A DNA stretch of 64,000 nucleotides from CAG-791 sp000431495. GTDB taxonomy: Bacteria; Bacillota; Clostridia; Lachnospirales; Lachnospiraceae. Location of the stretch: assembly GCA_052117605.1 (NCBI GenBank), contig JBQKIT010000005.1; one strand, given 5' to 3'. A model generated the notes under the pieces. The model saw nothing but the letters and a program-made list of their open reading frames with translations, was not told the DNA's origin and ran no database searches. Positions within the stretch are counted from its first letter, which is position 1; the number at the start of each line of letters is the position of its first letter. Of the stretch, positions 17,156 through 25,814 are shown one piece after another. The translations under genes were made by a program, and so were the position numbers.

Positions 17156-18025
17156 ATGATGAATGAGAACGATAAGAATACAGGCCAGGGGACGCTGTAC
17201 CTTTGTGCGACGCCGATCGGGAATCTGGAGGATATTACGCTTCGGGTGCTGCAGACATTGAAAGATGTTGATTTGATTGCGGCGGAGGATACACGCAACA
17301 CGCTGAAGCTCCTGAATCATTTTGACATTCACAAGCCGATGACAAGCTACCATGAGCACAACAAGTTCGAGAAGGCGGATGAGCTGATTGCACGTCTTCT
17401 GAGAGGTGAAAATATCGCGGTGGTGACGGATGCCGGAACGCCGGCGATTTCGGATCCGGGCGAGGTCCTTGCGGCAAAATGCCTGGAGCAGGGAATCCGT
17501 GTAGCCTCCCTTCCCGGCGCGTGTGCTCTGATTACGGGGCTTACCATGTCCGGAATGCCCGCCAGAAGATTTTGCTTCGAGGGGTTCCTTCCGACAGATA
17601 AAAAGGAGCGAAGCCGCGTGCTGGAGCAGCTTCGGGAGGAAGAGAGAACGACCATCCTGTATGAAGCGCCTCATCATCTGAAGGGAACCATCCGGGAACT
17701 GCTTGAGGCTCTTGGTGACCGGAAGATTGTTTTCTGCCGCGAGCTCACCAAGAAATTCGAGGAGGCAAGGCCGTTCACGCTTTCGGAGGCTGCGGAGTAT
17801 TATGCGGATCATGAGCCGAGAGGGGAATACGTTCTGGTGCTTGCAGGTGCAGACCCGGAGGAGAAGAAAAAGAAAGAAGAGACCGTCTGGAAGCAGATGA
17901 GCATCGAGGAACACATGGCTTATTACGAATCACAGGGGATGGATCACAAGGAGGCCATGAAGCTGGTTGCAAAGGATCGCGGCGTTCCGAAACGGGAAAT
18001 ATACCGAGCTCTGATTAAAGCCTGA
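17156..18025 (+). CDS. rsmI: 16S rRNA (cytidine1402-2'-O)-methyltransferase RsmI
   Basis: 289 residues. Tetrapyrrole-methylase fold with LCATPIGNLEDITLRVL, AAEDTRNTLKLL, VVTDAGTPAISDPG and LPGACALITGL, all diagnostic of RsmI. It methylates the 2'-O of C1402 in the decoding centre. The C-terminal helical segment (HKEAMKLVAKDRGVPKREI) is the usual RsmI tail. It ends the pyk-gmk-holB-ricT-yabB-rsmI block; no clear terminator follows. Confidence 0.95.
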   Translation: MMNENDKNTGQGTLYLCATPIGNLEDITLRVLQTLKDVDLIAAEDTRNTLKLLNHFDIHKPMTSYHEHNKFEKADELIARLLRGENIAVVTDAGTPAISDPGEVLAAKCLEQGIRVASLPGACALITGLTMSGMPARRFCFEGFLPTDKKERSRVLEQLREEERTTILYEAPHHLKGTIRELLEALGDRKIVFCRELTKKFEEARPFTLSEAAEYYADHEPRGEYVLVLAGADPEEKKKKEETVWKQMSIEEHMAYYESQGMDHKEAMKLVAKDRGVPKREIYRALIKA

Positions 18026-18075
18026 CAGAAGCCGGGAAAAAGCATAAAAAACAAATGAAATTTGCAGGATTCCCG

Positions 18076-18128
18076 TTGTTCCCCAAAATCTTTTGTGGTA
18101 TAACCGTAGCAGTGTTAATTTATTAACA
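18076..18128 (+). promoter_or_regulatory. pckA promoter with Rex-like operator
   Basis: TTGTTC (18076-18081), 17-nt spacer, extended -10 TGG-TATAAC (box 18099-18104). TGTTAA-TTTA-TTAACA (18113-18128), extended by G at each end, covers the expected start. It matches the clostridial Rex consensus at 12 of 14 positions with a perfect inner dyad. Binding there should block transcription. Confidence 0.65.
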
Positions 18129-18160
18129 GTTAAACATTCTTAATGGAGGTTCAAGATACT

Positions 18161-19765
18161 ATGGCAAAAGTCGATTTAAGCAAGTATGGCATTACCGGAA
18201 CACCTGAGATCGTCTACAATCCTTCCTATGAGCAGCTGTTCGAGGAAGAGACCAAGGCTGGTCTGGAAGGCTTTGAGGTTGGTAAGGAGACTGAGCTCGG
18301 CGCAGTTGATGTTTTCACCGGAGTATATACCGGACGTTCCCCCAAGGATAAGTTCATCGTAATGGATGAGAATTCCAAGGACACCGTATGGTGGACCACC
18401 GATGAGTACAAGAACGACAACCATCCTGCTTCTGAGGAAGCATGGGCTGCCGTAAAGGAAATTGCCAAGAAGGAGCTCTCCAATAAGAAGCTTTATGTGG
18501 TAGATGGCTTCTGCGGTGCTAACAAGGATACCCGCATGGCAGTTCGTTTCATTATGGAAGTTGCATGGCAGGCACACTTTGTCCGCAACATGTTCATTAA
18601 GCCTACTGCAGAAGAGGAAGAGAACTTCGAGCCTGATTTCGTTGTTTACAATGCTTCCAAGGCAAAGGTAGAGAACTACAAGGAGCTCGGCCTTAACTCT
18701 GAGACCGCAGTTGTCTTCAATATCACCTCCAGAGAGCAGGTTATCCTGAACACCTGGTACGGCGGCGAGATGAAGAAGGGCATGTTCTCCATGATGAATT
18801 ACTACCTGCCGCTGAAGGGCGTTGCTGCTATGCACTGCTCTGCAAACACCGATCTGAACGGTGAGCACACTGCAATCTTCTTCGGTCTGTCCGGAACCGG
18901 AAAGACCACTCTTTCCACGGATCCCAAGCGTCTGCTGATCGGCGATGACGAGCACGGCTGGGATGACAACGGCGTCTTCAACTTCGAGGGCGGCTGCTAT
19001 GCAAAGGTTATCAACCTCGACAAGGAAGCTGAGCCTGACATTTACGGCGCAATCAGAAGAGATGCTCTTCTTGAGAACGTTACTGTTGATGAGAACGGCA
19101 AGATCGATTTCGCAGACAAGAGCGTTACCGAGAACACCCGTGTATCTTATCCGATCAATCACATTGAGAAGATCGTTAAGCCGATCTCTCACGGCCCGGC
19201 TGCGGACAACGTAATCTTCCTGTCTGCAGATGCATTCGGCGTACTTCCTCCGGTATCCATCCTGACACCTGAGCAGACCAAGTACTACTTCCTGTCCGGC
19301 TTCACTGCAAAGCTTGCAGGAACCGAGCGCGGAATTACCGAGCCTACTCCTACTTTCTCCGCTTGCTTCGGCCAGGCATTCCTGGAGCTGCATCCGACCA
19401 AGTATGCAGAGGAGCTTGTTAAGAGAATGGAGCAGAGTGGAGCAAAGGCTTACCTTGTTAACACCGGTTGGAACGGAACCGGCAAGCGTATCTCCATTAA
19501 GGATACCCGCGGAATCATCGATGCAATCCTTTCCGGTGATGTTCTGAAGGCTCCCACCAAGAAGATCCCTTACTTCAATTTCGAAGTTCCGACCGAGCTT
19601 CCTGGTGTAGATACCGGAATTCTGGATCCTCGCGACACCTACAAGGATGCTTCCGAGTGGGATGCAAAGGCACAGGATCTTGCACAGAGATTCATCAAGA
19701 ACTTTGCAAAGTATGAAGGCAACGAGGCCGGCAAGGCTCTGGTTGCTGCAGGCCCGAAGCTCTGA
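18161..19765 (+). CDS. pckA: Phosphoenolpyruvate carboxykinase (ATP)
   Basis: 534 residues from ATG 18161, downstream of TGGAGGT. The kinase-1a P-loop GLSGTGKTT is at 242-250, with GDDEHGWDDNGVFNFEGG and CFGQAFLELHP further on; TGRSPKDKF near the N-terminus binds substrate. It interconverts oxaloacetate plus ATP with PEP, CO2 and ADP. In fermentative anaerobes it often fixes CO2 towards succinate or propionate; the direction here is inferred, not shown. Codon use is strongly biased, and the gene is a single unit with its own promoter and terminator. Confidence 0.97.
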   Translation: MAKVDLSKYGITGTPEIVYNPSYEQLFEEETKAGLEGFEVGKETELGAVDVFTGVYTGRSPKDKFIVMDENSKDTVWWTTDEYKNDNHPASEEAWAAVKEIAKKELSNKKLYVVDGFCGANKDTRMAVRFIMEVAWQAHFVRNMFIKPTAEEEENFEPDFVVYNASKAKVENYKELGLNSETAVVFNITSREQVILNTWYGGEMKKGMFSMMNYYLPLKGVAAMHCSANTDLNGEHTAIFFGLSGTGKTTLSTDPKRLLIGDDEHGWDDNGVFNFEGGCYAKVINLDKEAEPDIYGAIRRDALLENVTVDENGKIDFADKSVTENTRVSYPINHIEKIVKPISHGPAADNVIFLSADAFGVLPPVSILTPEQTKYYFLSGFTAKLAGTERGITEPTPTFSACFGQAFLELHPTKYAEELVKRMEQSGAKAYLVNTGWNGTGKRISIKDTRGIIDAILSGDVLKAPTKKIPYFNFEVPTELPGVDTGILDPRDTYKDASEWDAKAQDLAQRFIKNFAKYEGNEAGKALVAAGPKL

Positions 19766-19836
19766 TTCAGCAGAAGACAGAGAACAAAGGACTGCCGGAT
19801 GCAGTCACATGGCTGCTGAAAAGCACATAAACGAAA

Positions 19837-19868
19837 AGGCGCAGACCCGTAAGGGCCTGCGCTTTTTT
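19837..19868 (+). terminator. Terminator after pckA
   Basis: AAAGGCGCAG...CTGCGCTTTT hairpin with a GTAA loop and T7 tail. It ends only about 12 bp before the -10 box of the next gene. Confidence 0.88.
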
Positions 19869-19878
19869 TGCCGCACAT

Positions 19879-19886
19879 GCTATAAT
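19879..19886 (+). promoter_or_regulatory. Consensus -10 (TATAAT) of a leaderless gene
   Basis: TATAAT at 19881-19886, preceded by ATGC. The start is expected 7-8 nt later, at 19893-19894, which is the A of the ATG at 19894. Confidence 0.55.
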
Positions 19887-19893
19887 GTTGCGC

Positions 19894-20904
19894 ATGGCTA
19901 CTTATGCAATCAGCGACATACATGGCGCATACGATGAATTTCAAAGACTTCTGGATAAGATCCGTTTTCAGTATGACGGATCGGATTCTCTGTACCTTCT
20001 CGGAGATTACGGGGACTGGGGTGAGAAATCCATGGAAACCATTCTTGCGGTCAAACAGATGGATGAGGAGTATGATTTCGTCCATTGTCTCATGGGAAAT
20101 CATGAACTGATGTTCCTTGCCGCCATGGAATATGGAATTACGGAGGAGAAGGTCAGCGATTCTGCGGAAAACTGGCTGGAAGCCAATCACGGCAGAGTGA
20201 CCTGGGAGGCTTTTCTGGATTTGCCGGAGGAAGAGCAGAACGATCTTTATGAATGGCTGAAAAATCTTCCGTTTTCCTGTGACATTTTGCTGGATGAAAG
20301 ACTTATCATGGCGGCGCACGCCTTTCCCTATTTCTATGATATGGAATACACGCAGGCGGAGAGACAGCGCCGCAAGATGGATGCAGTCTGGAGAAGACTG
20401 CTTCTTCGGGAAAACCCATTTGAGGGATATCAGGGGAAGAAAAACTACAGTCTCCTGGTTTGCGGACATACCATTACAGATTTTTATTATCAGCAGATGA
20501 ACCGTGAGGCCGGAGGCAACATCCTGAACTCCCTTCCGGGAAATCGGAATCGGATCTACCGGGCGGAGCGGTTTGTGGATATCGACTGCGGGGGAAAGTG
20601 TCTTTCCTGGTACGGAGAAAACAGCCATGTGATGCATGCGGCGGAACGCGCACAGCTGGCAGCGTATTGTCTGGAGACCGATGAAGAGTTTTATGTAGGA
20701 CGACCGAGAGGACCGGTCGGCGAGCTGATGCTAGGCGAGAGTGTTCCCGGATGGACTCCGCCGGAAATTGAAGTACAGGAGAAAGAGCCGCCCGAAATGC
20801 AGGCGCCGGAGTTTGATTTTCCGGAGCCGGGAATGGGCCCTGTGAGAAAATTCGCTGACTGGGCACAGCAGCGGGTGACAAAGCGGCTGGAAATGGATGA
20901 GTGA
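19894..20904 (+). CDS. Calcineurin-like metallophosphatase
   Basis: 336 residues from ATG 19894. Metallophosphatase motifs are SDIHG (7-11), GDYGDWG (37-43, in place of the usual GDxVDRG), GNHE (68-71), AAHAFPYF and VCGHTIT. It is likely a PP2A-like serine/threonine or nucleotide phosphatase; the substrate is not evident. The C-terminal 60 residues are Pro/Glu-rich. An ATG at 19885 lies inside the -10 box and is excluded, so the mRNA is probably leaderless. The stop overlaps the next gene. Confidence 0.82.
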   Translation: MATYAISDIHGAYDEFQRLLDKIRFQYDGSDSLYLLGDYGDWGEKSMETILAVKQMDEEYDFVHCLMGNHELMFLAAMEYGITEEKVSDSAENWLEANHGRVTWEAFLDLPEEEQNDLYEWLKNLPFSCDILLDERLIMAAHAFPYFYDMEYTQAERQRRKMDAVWRRLLLRENPFEGYQGKKNYSLLVCGHTITDFYYQQMNREAGGNILNSLPGNRNRIYRAERFVDIDCGGKCLSWYGENSHVMHAAERAQLAAYCLETDEEFYVGRPRGPVGELMLGESVPGWTPPEIEVQEKEPPEMQAPEFDFPEPGMGPVRKFADWAQQRVTKRLEMDE

Positions 20905-21380
20905 CAGACATAACTATGACAAATGAACAGATCTTTCTCTGTCTTCTTGCAGCGGCAGCTCTTACAGTAAGTCTGCTTCTGTTTCTTCGGTGGGTGAACC
21001 GCAGGAGCAGAGCTTCCGGGAACGCGATGGATGAAATGGAGGGACATGATTTTGAGTTCTTCTGTGCGGATCTTCTGCGTGAAGCCGGCTTTGAGGATGT
21101 GGAGGTGACGCGCGGGAGCGGAGATTTTGGGGCCGATATTCTGTGTGAAAAGGATGGGGTAACCTATGCGGTGCAGTGCAAGTGCTACGAGAGCATCGTC
21201 GGTGTGCACGCGGTGCAGGAGGCCTATGCGGGGAAGGATTTCTACGGGCAGATGGTGGCGGCGGTTATGACAAACCGGTCCTTTACGGATCCGGCCAGGG
21301 TCTGTGCGCAAAGACTGAAGGTCCTTTTGTGGGATCGGGAGCATCTTGAAAAAATGATGGATGCTTCCAGCTGTCAATAG
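20901..21380 (+). CDS. Membrane-anchored Mrr-like restriction endonuclease
   Basis: 159 residues. A single membrane segment at about 10-29 is followed by a Mrr-type PD-(D/E)xK nuclease domain: FEFFCADLLREAGF, then GSGDFGADILCEKDG and VQCKCYES (the D and QxK residues), then a C-terminal helix. The GTG start at 20901 overlaps the previous stop (GTGA); ATG 20916 is possible. It has no methyltransferase partner nearby, as expected for type IV modification-dependent nucleases or for Mrr-like quality-control proteins. The role is inferred from the domain only. Confidence 0.75.
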   Translation: MTDITMTNEQIFLCLLAAAALTVSLLLFLRWVNRRSRASGNAMDEMEGHDFEFFCADLLREAGFEDVEVTRGSGDFGADILCEKDGVTYAVQCKCYESIVGVHAVQEAYAGKDFYGQMVAAVMTNRSFTDPARVCAQRLKVLLWDREHLEKMMDASSCQ

Positions 21381-21411
21381 AAGAATCGCAGATGTATGCA
21401 AACTGCAAGTA

Positions 21412-21420
21412 TGATATAAT
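21412..21420 (+). promoter_or_regulatory. Extended -10 promoter of the pentose operon
   Basis: TGA-TATAAT, with the box at 21415-21420, about 50 nt before the kinase start. The -35 is weak. Confidence 0.6.
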
Positions 21421-21471
21421 ATATTTGTTGTTCTGAAATGACAAAGAGCATATAAAAAGGGGATGGAAACA

Positions 21472-23067
21472 ATGGAACAGGAACAGATCAGGAGAGAAAT
21501 TGAGGAAGGCAGAGCGGTTGTCGGAATTGAATTCGGATCAACCCGCATCAAGGCGGAACTCATTGCAGCAGACAACATTCCGGTTGCCGAGGGTGCATGG
21601 GAATGGGAAAACCGGCTGGAAAATGGAGTTTGGACCTATTCTCTGGAGGATATCTGGAAGGGACTGCAGGGATGCTATGCGGATCTTCTTGAGGATGTGA
21701 AGAAGAAATACAATACGGAAATTCATCGCCTTTCCGCAATCGGCATCAGCGCAATGATGCATGGCTATCTTGCGTTTAATGATAAGGATGAGCTGCTTGT
21801 TCCTTTTCGTACCTGGCGCAATACGATTACAGGGGAAGCTGCGGAGAAGCTGACGGAGCTGTTCCACTACAATATTCCGCAGAGATGGAGCATTGCGCAT
21901 CTGTATCAGGCAATTCTGAACGGAGAAGAGCATGTAAAAGATATTCACTATGTTGCAACGCTTGCTGCCTATGTACACTGGCAGCTGACCGGCGAGAAGG
22001 TGATCGGTGTAGGCGATGGCTCCGGTATGTTCCCGATCAGCACCAAAACCGGGGATTTTGATCCGGAGATGGTGGAGAAATTCAATGCTCTGATTGCAGA
22101 TAAGGGCTATGGCTGGAAGCTCCCGGATATTTTCCCGAAGAATCTGAAGGCGGGAGAGAGCGCCGGCGTTCTGACCGGGAAGGGTGCGAAGCTCCTGGAT
22201 GTTTCCGGAAATCTGGAGGCAGGAATTCCTCTTTGCCCTCCCGAGGGCGATGCGGGAACCGGCATGGTGGCAACCAATGCTGTTGCCAGAAGGACCGGAA
22301 ACGTATCGGCCGGAACCTCGTGCTTTGGCATGATTGTTCTGGAGGAGGATCTGAAGAATGTGTATCCGGAGATTGATCTTGTCACAACTCCTTCGGGTGA
22401 TCTGGTCGCAATGGCACACTGCAACAACTGCACCTCGGATCTGAACGCATGGGTCGGGATCTTTGACGAGTTCTGCGAAGCCATGGGCGTGCAGGCAGAC
22501 AAGAACAAGCTGTTTTCCGTTCTGTACAACAAGGCGCTGGAGGGAGATAAGGACTGCGGCGGTTTACTGGATTACAATTACTTTTCGGGTGAGCCGATCA
22601 CGAAGATGGACGAGGGACGTCCGCTTTTTGCCCGCACCCCGAATTCCAGCTTCACACTGGCAAACTTCATGCGCGTTCATCTGTATGCATCCCTGTCCGT
22701 TCTGAAGGCAGGCATGGATCTGCTTCTTAAGAAGGAAGGCGTGAGGGTCGATAATATGATGGGGCATGGCGGCCTGTTTAAGACCAAGGGCGTCGGACAG
22801 AGCATTCTTGCAGCTGCGCTGAACACACCGGTAACCTGCATGACAACGGCGGGCGAGGGTGGTGCCTGGGGCATTGCGCTGCTCGCAGCCTACAGCGTCC
22901 GCGGCGAAGGGAAGCCTCTCGATCAGTGGCTGAACGAGAAGGTGTTTGCGGATGCGCAGGGTGAGACCATTCTGCCGGATCCGGAGGATGTAAAGGGCTT
23001 CGATGAATATCTGGAGCGCTACACAAAGGGACTTCCGATTGAGGCGGCTGCCGTACAGAACCTGTAA
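21472..23067 (+). CDS. FGGY-family carbohydrate kinase (ribulo-/xylulokinase type)
   Basis: 531 residues from ATG 21472, with AAAAGGGG 9 nt upstream. VVGIEFGSTRIKAEL is the phosphate-1 loop, AIGISAMMHGYLAF the sugar-site segment, and GTSCFGM and MGHGGLFKTKGVGQSI the C-terminal ATPase motifs. It probably phosphorylates a ketopentose. The following gene is L-ribulose-5-phosphate 4-epimerase, which favours L-ribulose; xylulose is the main alternative. It begins a pentose unit that continues with araD, split transketolase and rpe. Confidence 0.82.
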   Translation: MEQEQIRREIEEGRAVVGIEFGSTRIKAELIAADNIPVAEGAWEWENRLENGVWTYSLEDIWKGLQGCYADLLEDVKKKYNTEIHRLSAIGISAMMHGYLAFNDKDELLVPFRTWRNTITGEAAEKLTELFHYNIPQRWSIAHLYQAILNGEEHVKDIHYVATLAAYVHWQLTGEKVIGVGDGSGMFPISTKTGDFDPEMVEKFNALIADKGYGWKLPDIFPKNLKAGESAGVLTGKGAKLLDVSGNLEAGIPLCPPEGDAGTGMVATNAVARRTGNVSAGTSCFGMIVLEEDLKNVYPEIDLVTTPSGDLVAMAHCNNCTSDLNAWVGIFDEFCEAMGVQADKNKLFSVLYNKALEGDKDCGGLLDYNYFSGEPITKMDEGRPLFARTPNSSFTLANFMRVHLYASLSVLKAGMDLLLKKEGVRVDNMMGHGGLFKTKGVGQSILAAALNTPVTCMTTAGEGGAWGIALLAAYSVRGEGKPLDQWLNEKVFADAQGETILPDPEDVKGFDEYLERYTKGLPIEAAAVQNL

Positions 23068-23087
23068 GGAAAGAGAGGAGCAAGGCA

Positions 23088-23789
23088 ATGCTGGAAGAAC
23101 TGAAGAAGGAAGTATATGAAGCCAATATGCTGCTTCCGAAATATAATCTTGTGACGTTTACCTGGGGCAATGTTTCCGGAGTCAGCAGGAAGGACGGCGT
23201 TTTTGTTATCAAGCCGAGCGGCGTTCCATATGAGGAGCTTCGCCCGGAGGACATGGTTGTCGTGGATTTCGATGGCAACAAGGTGGAGGGCGAGATGAAT
23301 CCCTCCTCGGACACTCCTACACATGCTTATCTGTATAAGCACTGGGAGAACATCGGAGGCGTGGTACATACACATTCCTCCTACGCAACGAGCTGGGCAC
23401 AGGCAGGGCGCAGCATTCCCTGCTACGGGACCACACATGCGGATTACTACTATGGTGAGATTCCCTGCTTCCGTACGCTCACGAAAGAAGAAATTGACGA
23501 TGCGTATGAGAAGAATACCGGTGTTCTGATCGTCGATGAATTTGCACGGCTGCAGAAGGATTATGAGGCGGTTCCCGCCTGCCTCTGCAAGAATCATGGC
23601 CCGTTTGCATGGGGAAAGAATCCGGTGGACGCAGTTCACAGCGCAGTGGTTCTGGAAGAGGTCGCCAAGATGGCATACCGCACAGAACTCATCAATCCAA
23701 AGGTGGCACCTGCACCGCAGATCCTGCAGGACAAGCATTATTATCGCAAGCACGGTGCGAATGCATATTACGGGCAGGGCAAGCACTGA
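23088..23789 (+). CDS. araD: L-ribulose-5-phosphate 4-epimerase
   Basis: 233 residues from ATG 23088 with GAGGAG upstream. Class II aldolase fold: NLVTFTWGNVSG, VIKPSGVPYEEL, zinc ligands HTH (94-96) and a further histidine in TTHADYYYGE. The pattern GNVS...PSG...HTHS is that of AraD rather than fuculose aldolase. It converts L-ribulose 5-phosphate to D-xylulose 5-phosphate, feeding the transketolase encoded just downstream. Confidence 0.93.
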   Translation: MLEELKKEVYEANMLLPKYNLVTFTWGNVSGVSRKDGVFVIKPSGVPYEELRPEDMVVVDFDGNKVEGEMNPSSDTPTHAYLYKHWENIGGVVHTHSSYATSWAQAGRSIPCYGTTHADYYYGEIPCFRTLTKEEIDDAYEKNTGVLIVDEFARLQKDYEAVPACLCKNHGPFAWGKNPVDAVHSAVVLEEVAKMAYRTELINPKVAPAPQILQDKHYYRKHGANAYYGQGKH

Positions 23790-23903
23790 GAAAAATTCGG
23801 AGGATTCTGCCGCGCCGGCATCCAGGCTGCGGCAGCTCACGATATGGCAAACGCGTGCCGGAGGCTGCAGAGGCCTCTGACAGACAAAAAGGAGGAACGA
23901 AAG

Positions 23904-24749
23904 TTGAAGAATCTTGAACTGAAAAAGATGGCCAACGAAGTCCGCAAGGGGATTGTGACGGCTGTTCATTCCGCAAAAGCCGGACATCCGGGCGGATCTC
24001 TTTCTGCGGCAGATTTGTATACGTACCTGTATTTTGAAGAGATGAATGTGGGTCCCGATATGATCGGCAATCCGGATCGTGACCGGTTCGTACTGTCCAA
24101 GGGACATACCTGCCCCGGTCTGTATGCGGCGATGGCGCTGAAGGGATTTTTCCCGGTGGAGGAGCTGAAGACCTTCCGCAAGCTTGGCACCAGACTGCAG
24201 GGACATCCGAGCATGCAGTATCTGCCTGGTCTTGACATGTCTTCCGGATCTCTGGGACAGGGAATTTCCGCAGCGTGCGGTATGGCTCTGGCAGGAAAGG
24301 TGGACAAGAAGGATTACCGTGTTTACACTCTCCTCGGCGATGGTGAGCTGGAGGAAGGACAGGTATGGGAAGCTGCTATGTTCGCCGGCGCGAAGAAGCT
24401 GGACAACCTCTGCGTCATCGTAGACAACAACAATCTTCAGATTGACGGCGACATCTCTGAGGTCAACAATCCGTATCCGATCGACAAGAAGTTTGAAGCC
24501 TTCAATTTCCATGTAATCACCATTAACGGACACGATTTTGACGACATCCGTAAGGCTTTTGAGGAAGCACGCACCGTAAAGGGCATGCCCACCGCAATCA
24601 TCGCAAAGACGGTTAAGGGCAAGGGCGTTTCCTACATGGAGAATCAGGCATCCTGGCACGGCACTGCACCGAATGATGAGCAGTACGCTGAGGCAATGAA
24701 AGAACTTGAGGCAATCGACGCAGAACTGGAGAAGGAGGGCGAGCAGTAA
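23904..24749 (+). CDS. Transketolase, N-terminal (TPP-binding) subunit
   Basis: 281 residues from TTG 23904, chosen because AAGGAGG (23889-23895) is 8 nt upstream. HSAKAGHPGGSLSAADLYTYL, LSKGHTCPGLYAA, SGSLGQGIS and the TPP motif GDGELEEGQVWEA...VDNNNLQ are clear. This is the first half of a split transketolase, the form typical of many Clostridia and archaea. It overlaps the second half by one base. Confidence 0.95.
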   Translation: MKNLELKKMANEVRKGIVTAVHSAKAGHPGGSLSAADLYTYLYFEEMNVGPDMIGNPDRDRFVLSKGHTCPGLYAAMALKGFFPVEELKTFRKLGTRLQGHPSMQYLPGLDMSSGSLGQGISAACGMALAGKVDKKDYRVYTLLGDGELEEGQVWEAAMFAGAKKLDNLCVIVDNNNLQIDGDISEVNNPYPIDKKFEAFNFHVITINGHDFDDIRKAFEEARTVKGMPTAIIAKTVKGKGVSYMENQASWHGTAPNDEQYAEAMKELEAIDAELEKEGEQ

Positions 24750-25690
24750 TGGCAGACGTTAAGAAGATCGCAACCCGTGAGAGCTACGGACACGCACTGG
24801 AGGAGCTCGGTGCGGATCATCCGGAAATCGTTGTTCTGGATGCGGACCTGAAGGCCTCCACAAGAACCTCTTATTTTGCAAAAAAATACCCGGAGCGTTT
24901 TTATGACTGCGGAATCGCAGAGGGCAATATGATGACGATTGCGGCAGGACTTGCGGCAGCAGGCAAGACCCCGTTTGCGTCCACCTTTGCAATGTTTGCA
25001 GCAGGGCGTGCTTATGAGCAGGTCAGAAATTCGATCGGTTATCCGCACCTCAATGTCAAGATCGGCGCAACGCATGCCGGAATCACGGTAGGTGAGGATG
25101 GAGCGAGCCATCAGTGCAACGAAGATCTGGCGCTGATGCGCACGATCCCCGGAATGGTTGTTATGAGCCCTTCCGATGATATCGAGGCAAGAGCCGCTGT
25201 TAAGGCTGCCGCCGATTATGTCGGACCGGTTTATATGAGATTCGGACGCTATGCAGTCCCGGTCTTCAATGATCCCGACTATCATTTTGAGATCGGAAAG
25301 GGCAAGCTCCTGAAGGAAGGAAAGGATGTCACCATTGTGGCAACAGGCATCTGTGTGGCTGCAGCGCTGGATGCAGCAGAGATTCTCAAGGGAGAAGGCA
25401 TTGATGCAGAGGTGATCAACATCTGCACCATTAAGCCCATTGACGAAGAGCTCCTTCTGGCATCTGCAGGAAAGACCGGAAAGGTTGTTACGGCCGAGGA
25501 ACACAGTGTCATCGGCGGTCTCGGCGGAGCCGTTGCCGAAGTCCTTTCGGAGAAGCTTCCCACGAAGCTGTGCCGCATCGGCGTACAGGATCGCTTCGGT
25601 GAATCCGGAACGGCGGGTGAGCTTGTTGCAAAGTATGGCCTTGACGGGGCAGGAATTGCAGCGAAGACACTGGCATTTGTAAAAGGCTGA
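24749..25690 (+). CDS. Transketolase, C-terminal (pyrimidine-binding) subunit
   Basis: 313 residues; the ATG shares its A with the preceding TAA. It contains the Pyr domain (DADLKASTRT, FYDCGIAEGNMMTIAAGLA with the catalytic glutamate, GEDGASHQCNEDLALMR) and the transketolase C domain (EEHSVIGGLGGAVAEVL). With the preceding subunit it forms one active enzyme exchanging two-carbon units between pentose phosphates. Confidence 0.95.
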   Translation: MADVKKIATRESYGHALEELGADHPEIVVLDADLKASTRTSYFAKKYPERFYDCGIAEGNMMTIAAGLAAAGKTPFASTFAMFAAGRAYEQVRNSIGYPHLNVKIGATHAGITVGEDGASHQCNEDLALMRTIPGMVVMSPSDDIEARAAVKAAADYVGPVYMRFGRYAVPVFNDPDYHFEIGKGKLLKEGKDVTIVATGICVAAALDAAEILKGEGIDAEVINICTIKPIDEELLLASAGKTGKVVTAEEHSVIGGLGGAVAEVLSEKLPTKLCRIGVQDRFGESGTAGELVAKYGLDGAGIAAKTLAFVKG

Positions 25691-25814
25691 GAATAATATC
25701 GGTAAATAAATGACAGCCCGGGACTCTGTCACAGGAGCCCCGGGCATTTGAGCGATAACAGATGCCCGAAAACGGGCAGTACAGGCACAAAGACGTGCCA
25801 GCAGGTGAGCGAAA

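Noticed and set aside
23019..24659. 546-codon minus-strand frame across araD and transketolase
   Set aside because: It covers two clear enzyme genes in antisense and has no recognisable domain.
25716..25745. Strong terminator before rpe
   Set aside because: A GCCCGGG hairpin is present, but the T-run is only ATTTG; it may cause partial termination at most.
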